This document shows positions 11,441 to 21,600 of a stretch of DNA of 64,000 bases, piece by piece (position 1 is the first letter of the stretch; each line of letters begins with the position of its first letter). The translations under genes and the position numbers were made by a program. The stretch is from Aspidiotus rigidus. Its lineage: Eukaryota > Arthropoda > Insecta > Hemiptera > Diaspididae. The stretch lies in NCBI GenBank assembly GCA_035079385.1, contig JAVHKY010000030.1:1302001-1366000 (forward strand). The letters run 5' to 3'. The notes under the pieces are model-generated. The model ran no database searches, was not told where the DNA came from, and saw nothing but the letters and a program-made list of their open reading frames with translations.

Positions 11441-12056
11441 CGCTTCTGCGTTGTATTTACAGTTCTTATTTCTGAAATTTCGGAAGCAACGCGCTTTGTT
11501 TTCTTCTCATATTTGGTTTCTTCGTCGGTGTTTGGTGTTGCATTTGAGACCTAAGTTCGTAAAATTCCGGTTCTACTCCGATTGTAAGGTCACGACCACG
11601 AAACTGAAAATTATATGAGGGAGAAGTGGATAAGAACGGACTTGCGGAGATGATATGGTAAATATAATATTACGACTAGATTAAATCTTTTGGTCCATTC
11701 GAGACTCTCCGGTATGCTCCTCCCCCTCGAGTTTGATTACCATGAAAAGTGTCGGAAGTTTGAGGTGAACTTGAAGGAGAAGAAAAATAGGAAGTAGTCC
11801 TCTCTAATGAATGAAAATGTTGATGTGGCTAAGGAAGAGGATAGTGACGGTGTTGCCATTCAGAAATTTCATCCCCCCTCACAAATAATAGTCAGGTAGT
11901 TTTTAATAGGGACGAAACAGCCCTCCTTGAGAGAGGTTTGAAATTCACTCTACCTCCCCTCAAGAAGGATGAAACTTTGGCGAATGTTGTTGTGGATCTT
12001 GCTGTTAAAATCGGCCCTGGTTTTAATATGTAGTCCGCAGTAACCCCCTCCCTCGC

Positions 12057-13221
12057 ATGAGTAACAAATTGGGAGGAGTGATCCAAGCTTTAAAGGGGAA
12101 GATTAAGGAGGGAGATTTAATCGTCACTAAGGCTGACAAAGGTAGTGCTGTCGTGGTGATGGAGAAATCTGCCTATGCTTCTAAGGTCCACGAAGTGCTC
12201 CAGCAGTGTAGTGTTAAAGAGAAAGTGGATTTCAGCCTCCCTAAGCATATTAAAGAAGATAGCAGTGTCATCAACAAGTGTGAGGCTATTATTAAAACTC
12301 CAGCTATGAAAAAAGCCAGTTAAATGAAAACGGCTTTGCTATCACTTATATGGTTTTTTTATGATGATACCATCGGTAGCATCTTCAGAAGATGCTACCG
12401 ATGGTAGCGAAACGTCACTGTACGATCATAATAAAAAAACCATATAAGTGATAGCAAAGCCGTTTTTATTTAACTGTAATTATTGTGTCTATCACGGAAA
12501 AACGTTTCCAATTTTTAAATGAAAAAAGCCCTCCTTGTTCCTAATCCCACGCCCCCCCTCCTTTACGGGCTACCCAAAGTGTATAAGAATAATACCCCGA
12601 TGAGATACGTGATTTCATTCTTCTCCTCTCCTACCTCCCTCCTTGCCAAATTCCTGGACCGTTGGTTCTACATTGCATTGATTTTGAATCTCCTCACTCG
12701 GTCTTGAATTTGGCCTCTTTAACTGACGCGACGTCCCGAAGGGTGTACGTCTTCCCCCGGGAACGACCATCTGCTCGTTTGATGTTGTTCGTTTGTTCCC
12801 GAATATTCCTAAGGCTGCTACTATCCAGCGTATGGGTGAGCTACTTGTCAAAGCCAACATTCCTCACAATGAGTTTCAAGAATTTTTCGGTCTCCTGAAT
12901 CTTTGCTGGTCCCCCAACTATTGTAAATTCGAAGGGAAATTTTTCGAGTTCCCTGATGAAGTAGGGAACCCTATTGGATCACCTTTAGGCTCTCTCATCT
13001 CCGAAATTTTCATGTCCAATTTGAACTTGACCTCTTTTCCTCGAACCAGGTGTTACTTAATCATATTCACTATGGCACAGGTACTTGATGATGTTCTATG
13101 CACCTGGACTGGTCCCCCAGATCTCCTCGGTGAGTTTCCGAGGTATCTCAATTCCTGGTATCCTTCCATAAAATTTACTTTGGAAATAGGGATATTTTCC
13201 ATTAACTATCGATTTCTATAA
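12057..13221 (+). pseudogene. Penelope-like reverse transcriptase, broken
   Basis: Blocks diagnostic of Penelope-like RT are legible in order: LIVTKADKGSAVVVMEKSAY (12118 onward), LLYGLPKVYKNNTPMRYVIS (12553-12612), a segment around AKFLDRW (12648 onward), then FPDEVGNPIGSPLGSLISEI (12952 onward). An N-terminal piece (LKFTLPPLKKDETLANVVV) is readable near 11937-11993 in another frame. Frame changes, stops and the hairpin insertion after 12305 disable it. I do not restore the frame here. Confidence 0.82.
12306..12530. mobile_element. Hairpin insert inside the retroelement, with 12-bp target duplication
   Basis: ATGAAAAAAGCC occurs at 12306-12317 and again at 12519-12530, and deleting one copy plus the insert rejoins the RT reading (AMKKA..LLVPNP). 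Inverted arms run 12317-12360 and 12426-12476 (CAGTTAAATGAAAACGGC against GCCGTTTTTATTTAACTG). The centre holds AGAAGATGCTACC-GAT-GGTAGCGAAACGTC, a hammerhead-like motif. A 42-bp tail (12477-12518) lies between the right arm and the target duplication. The design resembles the host element's own terminus, so it may be the end of a second Penelope-like family or a retrozyme-like unit. Confidence 0.7.
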
Positions 13222-13619
13222 TAGACGGTAACCATAAGTTTGGAATCTACAGGAAAGATATTACGATCGATGTTCTAGTCCACGGAGGTTCGTTCTGTCC
13301 TGTTGCTCATAAGATGGCGGCCTTTAATAGCATAGTTCACAGATTGACTTGTATCACATTGAGTCAGGCTGCCTTCAAGAAAGAATTACTCACAATAAAA
13401 CACCAGGCCAAAGTGAATGGGGTCAACGTCAATGTTGACGTGATGGTTCGGAGGAAAGTTACGAGGAGCATTCTTGATTCCACCACCTCCATCCCCGAGA
13501 CACGATCCGTGATCGTCGTATCGCTTTTCTGGGGAGGTTCTCCCTCCAGTTGGGTCGGGCCCTCCGCCCGTTTGGCTTTAGACCCGCGTTTTACAACCCT
13601 ACCACAGTCAAAGGGTTGG

Positions 13620-13834
13620 TTGTGAGGCTGAAGGACCCCATACCCGTTGATGAGAGGAGTGATGTTTATAAGTTGGAATGTAGGGATTGTAGAGGCTTTT
13701 ATATTGCTGAGACCAGCCGCCAAATGAAAGTTGGAGTAGCTGAGCACCTGAAGTCTTGGAATAAGGGACACTTGGGGGAGTCAGCTTTTGCTGATCATCT
13801 CATAAACGACGGCCACAGCTCTCGTGAGGGATAG
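13620..13834 (+). pseudogene. GIY-YIG endonuclease domain of the Penelope-like element
   Basis: The frame contains VYKLECRDCRGFYIAETSRQ, equivalent to the VYKIPC..C..YIGET signature, then the Arg/Glu/His region VGVAEHLKSWNKG and SAFADHLINDGHS. This endonuclease follows the RT in canonical Penelope-like elements and nicks the insertion target. The usual GET glycine is Ala here (IAETS) and the frame is broken upstream, consistent with decay. Confidence 0.78.
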
Positions 13835-14006
13835 GAAAAGCTCCTCCATAAGGAGACCTCCTACCGTGAACGTATCGCCCCCGTCATCTCAACACCGATG
13901 GCATTACTGTACTTAACTCGTACATTCAGAAAGAAGGCCTGGTTGAACTGGTTTATGATTCACACCGCGATTTCTCGTTTGGCCAATCTTAATACCTTGT
14001 TTCTCA

Positions 14007-14180
14007 CCTCCATTTGTCAGTTGCTTTCATTTCAGTCCTGAAGATGGTTTCTCAACCGAAAGCGCTCGTCGTTTAATTTCTTCTGCGGTTTTCATTGTTT
14101 ACTCACCCTTCGGAGTATTCTTCCTTTCGCTAATATTATGGCTAACCGTAACTTAAAAGAACATATTCGTTTAATTTTCC
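14007..14180 (+). repeat. Right terminal repeat of the Penelope-like element
   Basis: Direct match to the left repeat. It has a hammerhead-like motif at 14038-14061: CTGAAGA, stem GGTT (14046-14049) with AACC (14054-14057), then GAAA. The element ends close to AGAACATATTCGTTTAATT. Confidence 0.7.
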
Positions 14181-14415
14181 CACAGCCATCATAATATAGC
14201 ACGAGAGTCGAAATTTTTCCAAGTTTTCTCCTAACATACTTAGCTCGAGATTCAAAATTTTTCGAAGACTCCTTTCTTTCATGTATAACTCGAAAGTAGA
14301 AATTTACTTAGGTACTTCAACTTGATTTGTCTCGAATTCTTGTAAATGAGGGCAGCATTTAATAAAGAAAAAACAGTTACAAATGTGATCTTAAAAACTA
14401 TAAAATAACGTACAC

Positions 14416-14682
14416 TCAACACTCCTTAAGAAACTTTTCCAAATGCGGTTTCGGACGATTCGTCGATGGAAGTGGCTTGGACTCGTCAAATTCTGAATCG
14501 TAAACCGGGGGAGGCCAAAATCTGCCTTTTACTGGAGGAGTTCCCGGATACAGTTGCCGTTCCAATGATTCATTGTAGGCGTGGGTGGATGCTGTCAAAT
14601 CACCTGCACAATTAACTCTGGTCATCGAACACAGAACAAACACTAATATAGATGTTCCTAACGCAATATAGAGCGAATGCAT
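14416..14682 (-). CDS. Small secreted proline-rich protein, 88 residues, family unknown
   Basis: A single-exon ORF starts at 14682 and ends TGA at 14416-14418. Residues 1-25 (MHSLYIALGTSILVFVLCSM and on to VNC) form a clear signal peptide with probable cleavage after VNC/A. The mature part is about 62 residues, polar and proline-rich (YPGTPPVKGRFWPPPVYD), with a single Cys at the very end (LKEC), so no internal disulfide is possible. The start codon follows a run of A on the coding strand. It lies alone between the Penelope-like element and unannotated DNA. It could be a neuropeptide precursor, a salivary or cuticle peptide, or a chance ORF; the good signal peptide argues for a real gene. Confidence 0.55.
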   Translation of the reverse strand: MHSLYIALGTSILVFVLCSMTRVNCAGDLTASTHAYNESLERQLYPGTPPVKGRFWPPPVYDSEFDESKPLPSTNRPKPHLEKFLKEC

Positions 14683-14699
14683 TTTTTTTTTTTTTCTCT

Positions 14700-16660
14700 T
14701 TCAACTGTACCGAATGAGTGGTCAAGATGATTCTCTCTTCGTTACCTATTAATGCGGACTGATACGCGAAAATAAGGTCATGAACAAAATATAGTTATCA
14801 ACATTGCGAAAGAATTTGATACGGAGTACCTATAGTAAACGTACTGAATAATAAGGCGGTATTACATCACAAAGAGAAAATTGCACACTCCTCGGTAAAC
14901 ACGGCCTAACATCGTGAAAAAAGAAAATAAATCCGGGATTTTTTTTTCGTACTACATATTCTTTAAGTCGTAAAAAAACGACGGCTTTCGGAACGAAGTT
15001 TTTCAAGTCCCCCTGCTACCATATATTATAGCTCAAGATTCAAGATTTTAATAGGCAACGTTTTCTAGGGGGGATTTTTTGAGAAATTAGACGTGTGCCG
15101 GACACCGTCCGGCGAAAAATTTGGAGAAATATCGTGTTGGATCAAGAGTGTCTCTTTGCGGACTCATCAGTTGTTCTGGTAGTTTCTACTTTTCAGTCCG
15201 TCATTTCAATCTTCCATCCTCTTCAAATTTGGCGCCCACTTCATATCAATTATTTATTTTATTAATTGTATTCATGGCGGTGACGGGACTTAGACCATGC
15301 ACCTTCCAGTTTTTTGAATGACGCTACCACTTCTGTATCAAAACAACTGTGGAGTAGTAATATTCGTGTATCAGAATAAATGCAACGTAGGCCCAAGACA
15401 AAGAGGAAGGTGCCTCGTTCGGCTCGTTCCGCTTTTCTTTGACTCGCGTTGCAACTAGTTCGAACTTGTCGCTCAAGAAGTCATTGTAGCTGCACTTTCA
15501 TGACGTATTAACGAGAAAGAAATGAATTATGTCTAGACAAATTCGTCGCTAAAGTTCATTGTACAGTTATAGAAGAAAATATTTCCTAACTCTGCTTGTA
15601 GTAAAGTAATTAATTGATTTGCAAAAATTTTTTCATCACTTTTCAGGGTTTGTACCCCTCTCAACCCCTTCCGAGGGCCCACGAATTTTTTCACAATTTT
15701 TCCCGGATTTCGCTCTAAATTCTACTTTGAAACCCATTAAGATTTTTCCAAAAAACGCAAAATATTTTTTCCTAGGAGGCCCCTGGGCCCTTTGGACGGT
15801 CGGACGGAAAATTTCATAAGGATGTTCGTAAAAATATGTTGAAATATGTCACTTCAATTTTACCCCTAGGGGTTATCAGCCCCTCGGCGCCCCTAAATTA
15901 TCGGAAGAATTTTTTTTTAATAATTTTTTTCGGATTTGGCGGTTCGAATTACGAGTACATAAGAATCCACTTAAATTGCGAACAAAAAGGAATATTTCGG
16001 TCATCTATATGCAAGAACTCCTTCCAGTTAGGCAACCCGCCATTACGGAGCCTCTATGGGGTTGGGACCGTGGCGCCATGGCTCAAATTTTTCATTCAAG
16101 TGTCCTAAATGTTCGTTCCAAATGTTATGATTTTTATATGAAATGCAAGTTCAAATTGTCTGCCTCCCGGACGGACTATTTGCCAAATATTGTACTTCTG
16201 GATCATTCACATCTCGTGTTAGCAGCACTCCTATCAGCTTCAATTTCAATAGCGAGCAATTATAGAAAACATTGAAAAGAACCTTCATGTTTTATACTAC
16301 TTAATATGGCTCATTTTGAAGACCAGTAGCCATTTGTCTGTTTCTTATCTTAATGGTAATCTTGCTTTACAATTTACATTGAAACTTTACGTATTAATGA
16401 CTTTGGTAAGACTCTTCAACATCGACAGACAGTGGCAGATTTACGGACGGGCAACATTGGGCTACTGCCCAGAGCGGCAAATTTTCAACGGTTAGAGGGG
16501 GCGGCAAATTTTGAAGAAAAAATTAATAAAAGCTCACATGAAAAGAAAAAAATTCAAAGGGGGCGACATTTTGTCGAGTGCCCTTGGTGATTGGGACCCT
16601 GAATCCGCCACTGTCGACAGAATGTTATTTTTGTGACCAATCCTAAGGTATCGCCTTTCG
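14700..16660. other. Intergenic region, no gene seen
   Basis: Short modules shared with the 29640-33560 complex occur near 14970-15110 (AAACGACGGCTTTC, GGGGGATTTTTTGAGAAATT). Frames at 15836-16275 have no domain features. The rest is non-descript. Confidence 0.45.
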
Positions 16661-16669
16661 TGGGTCTCA

Positions 16670-17470
16670 CTCGCGGACGCGGGGTTTACTCGCAAATTTC
16701 TGAATCACCCAGGGGGTAGAGATGTGCACGCACACACGCACGCGCACGCGGGGTATACTCGTAAATTTTGGAATCACTTATCGGGTAGAGATTTGCACGC
16801 GCACGCGCACGGTCCCTCTTGACGAGAGGGGGGGGGAGAGGGGATGTACTCGCGAATTTCAAAATTGGGGTCCGGTGAGAGAGAAGACATGAAACATGTC
16901 AAAATTTTTCATCATCATCTTCTTCTTCTTCTTCTTCTTCTTCTTCTTCTGAAGGGGGTGCTACTCTTCCTTCTTCCTTTCTTCTTTTTTGTTCTTCCCT
17001 TCTTGTATACAGCATATAATACTAAACTAGCCTGAAACGTAGGGGGGGAGAGGTGGTACTCGCAGATTTCTCAATCACCCTCTCGAAAAATTTTCCAGGT
17101 CTTTCTTCCTTTATCCTTCTTCCTTCTTCCGTTTTCTTTCTTCCTTCTTCCCTTCTGCTATACAGCATGTATACTAAACTAGTCTGAAATGTAGGGGGCT
17201 GGTACTCACAGATTTCTCAATCACCACCCAGGTATAAAAATTTTTCTCGAAAATTTTCCAAGTCCATTATCGAGGGAGGGGGGGAGGTGGTACTCACAAT
17301 TTTCCAATAGTGTATGGGGTCTCAGAAAAGATATGAAACATGTCAAAATTTTTCTCGAAATTCTTCCAAGTCCAATATGGGGGGGGGAGGGGGTGGTACT
17401 TCCAATTTTCCAATAGTGTATGGGGTCTCAGAAAAGACATGAAACATGTCAATATTGGTACAACGCACAC
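16670..17470. repeat. Degenerate tandem array with TTC microsatellite
   Basis: The unit GGTACTCGCAGATTTCTCAAT and variants recurs near 16680, 16747, 16845, 17054, 17196, 17289 and 17394, with CACGCGCACGCGCACG stretches (16720-16820) and a (TTC)n run at about 16911-16950. The palindrome GACATGAAACATGTC occurs at 16886-16900 and 17436-17450. No coding content. Confidence 0.6.
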
Positions 17471-17699
17471 TAGAGGAGAAACATGTTGGTAGAACACACA
17501 TTGGAGTAGCATCGAAAAACATATGTTTGGTAAGAAAAAAAAAAAAAAAATTATAAAATAAAATAAGGTATTATTTTCTTTAAGAAAAAACATGTTTTTT
17601 AACTAAAAAACATTAAAAAGATTACTGTCAACGTAACCGTTATGACCGTTTTGACCAAAACATTTATTGGTCAAACGATCGCGGTCAATATTTTTTCCT

Positions 17700-17985
17700 T
17701 TCTGTCATCGGTTATTCGGCCCAAACAGCGCTAGCGTTGCACTGCATTTATGCCGAGCGGGAAGAGATTGAAAACGGGAACTCAACTATGGCAATATATG
17801 GGAGAAAAATGAAAAAATTGAAATAAACTTCAATGAAGCAGATTTGGCTATCCAACTTCTCATAAAAGATGTATAGGCTTACAGATTTACCGCGCTTGCC
17901 TCCGAGTACAACTCTCTTCATTGTTTTAAATAAGCATGTACTTTTCACTGATTTTACACTCGAAATTTGGCTGATGGAAAATATT
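17700..17985 (+). repeat. Dispersed repeat family B, copy 1
   Basis: Matches 34955-35200 in order: GGTTATTCGGCCCAAACAGC, GCTAGCGTTGCACTGCATTT, TGCCGAGCGGGAAGAG, AAAATGAAAAAATTGAA and TCTCATAAAAGATG. It is non-coding, although a chance minus-strand ORF (17748-18044) crosses it. Confidence 0.6.
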
Positions 17986-18647
17986 TGAGCGTCAAAAAAT
18001 ATTTTTACCAGTCTAAAAGAAGAAAAAAAACAACGGTTTTTCACAATGAATGAAGTAACTACTTCAAATAGGTATCACAAGCTGTCCGACACGAAATCAT
18101 GTGCTGTGCGAGAATGAGTCAGTTTTATCGTCAAAAATGATACAAACTACTGCATCATTCATCATTCTATTTCAACGTGATGAAAAAACGGATATCATTT
18201 GTTTTCATACTCTTCGTCACCTCAAGCGTGTACCATAGGCAAAGAAAACGTGCACTAAAACGTCATACGAGCGTATACAGGTTCAAAAGTGTGGGGAGAG
18301 ATCTGCTGAAGAAAGAAAGAAGGAGAAAAAAAAAGACTACCTAATGAAGATATTATATTTATCACTTTTTCGAAAACGCCCACCGCTATTAAACAATGTA
18401 AACTCGTCCAAAATAAATACGATTTAAAGTCCGGAAAATATCTATAATAATTCTCTGAAGAGACCCTAATTATTAGCCATTATCAGTCACGAATATAAAT
18501 TGTATACCAGTGACAGACGAATTTTGTTACTGTTACTGTGAAGGCCTCTATCACCTTGCATTCAGTATGTCGTTCTTTAAAATTCATTCATAACGTGCCC
18601 GCAAACCTCTTTGAAAAGTTCATCCGTGTATAGTCGTAATTTGAGAG

Positions 18648-21600
18648 ATGTTCACGATAAAATCACTATTTTCCTGTATATTGTGCCTTACAACCACTTG
18701 TTACGCTATTTCTCGCCATCCCATCGTACTGTTCGTCGCTTTGGATGGATTCCGACCGGACTACATCGAGAGAGGATTAACACCGGCGTTGGAAACTCTA
18801 GTAAAAACGGGCGTTCGTCCCAAATTTATGACTAACGTATTCCCGACCATCACGACGCCGAATTTCTTTGCCATAGCCACTGGTTTACATCCCGAAGTGC
18901 TCGGGGTGTTTGGGAATCAGAACTTCAATGAAAATTTCAAGTGTCTGAAAGACCGCAGCGATCTTTACGAGTTTTTCCACTATAACGAGGATATCATACC
19001 ATTATGGGTAAGTTTCTCTGTCGCGATGATACAATTTAATTTTCTTATTTACGGATATTAGAATCGTCAATTAATACTTGGGCGCTTTCGGTCAAAACAC
19101 CAGAAGCCAGTGATCACAAGCTATTGACATGAGTCGAGACTTCTTTCGGCTTGCACTTGGCGCGTAGTAAAACTCTTCAAGTCGCGTCCTGTACATCCCA
19201 CAGAAAGTAAGCCTCTGGAGGTCACATACCCTTATGGATGCGACCCCACTTCAATTGACCTAAATATGAAGAGAGGAGTTCCCATCAGCCCTTCTTGGAA
19301 CAAAAGACTTTGACTTTGTGTCTCTGACACCGATTGAACTTGGCCTACTTCAAGGGACGCGTGAAGGAGAGGGGCAGAATATAATTCTGGTGTAGGCTAG
19401 CGATCTCATTATAGATTCAAGCTTCGTCAATTTTCGCAGACGTTAAATGAAATCACCGGTGACGATCGCTACAGCGCCACGCTTTTCTGGCCAAGCTCTC
19501 AAGTCGAATACCAGAAACGGTTGCCTGTTTACGATGTGCAAACGGAAAATACGACTTTCTACGAAAGAGTTGATAAGACCATCGAATTCTTAACGGATCC
19601 CAATTATCCGGCAAATTTAGTATTCTTGTACTTCGACGAGCCCGATTCCACCTCGCACGATTACGGCCCCCACTCCGCTGAAGTCAACGCAACGCTACGT
19701 GAAATGAATAACGTTACCGAATACCTTCTGCAAAAATTGACCGAACATAATCTACGCGATAAAGTCAATTTGATATTCCTCAGCGATCACGGTATGATCG
19801 ACAGGCTTTCGAAAAACACCATCGATCTGGATTCGTACATACAACCGGAGCTGTATAGTAAGTGTATGGGAACGCCTATTGCTCAGATACATCCTTTGGC
19901 TGGTGAGTACTGCATTGAACGTCAAATAAAAATCTAAGGTTTTAAAACTAATTATTGAGGCCTACCATCAGGTTTCGAGAAGCAGATTTACGATAATCTG
20001 ACGCAAGCCTCTCAAAAACTGCCCAACGCTTTCAAAGTTTATCGACAAGATGAGTTGCCAGACCGGTGGCATATGAAGAACAGCAAACGTACCTCCGAAA
20101 TCTGGCTGGTAGCGGAACCATCATATAGTTTCCGAACGCCGGGAAATAACTATAAAGGTAGGCAAATATGTACGACAATCAGTTGTACACTCTAAGTGAG
20201 TTGTAGAATTGTTTAGAAGTTGAATGACTCATCGTTGTGAAAGATTTTTCTGAGGAGACATCATCAAAACTTGATTCGAAAAAAGAGAGATTCTCTGTCA
20301 GAGCCAAATAAATAAAGATCAGAATGAGTAGAAAGATTTTTTTCGTGGTTAAAATTATAATAACTAAAAATCCCTCGAAATCGGCCGTACGTCTCCATTG
20401 TATTACTTTTGGACACGATCCTGAAAAACTTGGAGCTGAAATCCTTCATTCCTGCAGTAAGGGTCCCCGACTTAATCGTCTCGAAGAAATCGAAAGCATC
20501 AAATCGTACAAATCTGATCCATACTACAATCTAAACGATAAGGAATCGACACTTTTTAACCCGCTAATTTGATATTATATTGAATCATCCGTCGACAGAC
20601 AGAGGGTTAGATGAATCAACACGATCGAACTCGAACAGCTAAATAAAACCTTTCTCTCGCCTTTCGCTCTTTCTCTCATTCTTCGCGGACACCTGATGAT
20701 GATACGTTCACCGTATCGAAACCGGTCGTGATGTGTAAAATTTAGTTTCGACCTCTAGTTTTTCTTACATAATATAATTAACTTAACTTTTACACTGTGT
20801 ATTTTCTAAGTTTTGTCTGACTCCTTATTTTTATTTTACATTTACTGACTTTTATTTAATTGATTTTATTATTTACCTTTCGAACATTCTTAAAATTTTG
20901 AATTCTAATTTTATTTTTACCTTGTTTTGATTCAACCTTATAAACTGTGATTTCAAAACTATCTTTTTTCCTTTTACTGTTACGTGTCTATATGCTCCAA
21001 CCTCCCATTACAAATTTTTTTTAAATTTTATTAATGAATTTATTAATATTGTTTAACCGCTTAAGTTTGCACAATATATTAATTAATTAAATTTAAATAT
21101 TAAAATTAATTTTAATTAATTTTATTAATTATAAATATTTATTTAAATTTATTATTTATTAAATTAATTAAATTATTTATTATTTAAATATATTATATTA
21201 AATATTATTTATTTTTATTAACTATTAATTAAAATATATATTTTTTTTAGGTAATTTAAATATTGGAGTATTAATTTTTTAAATTAATGATGGATTAATT
21301 TCCTTAAAAATTTGAAATTTTAATTAATAATTTAAATTTATTTATTATATTTAATTTTATTATTAATTCTAATAATTGATTGTTAATTTGAATTTTTACA
21401 GAAATATTTATATTTATTATTTCTTTATTATTAATCAAAATATCAAATAATATAATTAAATTTTTTATTTTACAGAAAATTCTTTCAATAAATTTTTTAT
21501 TAATTATAATTATTAATAATTCTTCTATTATTAATGATAAATTAATAATCATTTGTTCATTCATTTTATTAATATTAGAAATTAATTTATATCCAATAAA

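Larger units (their letters stand above)
11205..14190 (+). mobile_element. Penelope-like retroelement, degenerate
   Basis: The body carries a reverse transcriptase of the Penelope-like type followed by a GIY-YIG endonuclease, the arrangement specific to this class. Terminal direct repeats (pLTR-like) at about 11265-11440 and 14007-14180 share GTTGCTTTCATTTCAGTC, GAAGATGGTTT and TGTTTACTCACCCTTCGGAG. The left terminus also has an inverted copy at 11205-11250 of sequence found at 11350-11400, again typical of these elements. The coding region has frameshifts and stops and is split by a 213-bp hairpin insert (12306-12530), so this copy is dead. It sits between genes, not in an intron. Confidence 0.85.

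Noticed and set aside
17748..18044. 98-residue minus-strand ORF
   Set aside because: Overlaps dispersed repeat family B, and the second copy at 34955 does not keep the frame.
21304..21564. 86-residue minus-strand ORF in the AT-rich block
   Set aside because: Antisense to the nad2 region of NUMT 1; low-complexity Ile/Asn content reflects AT richness only.
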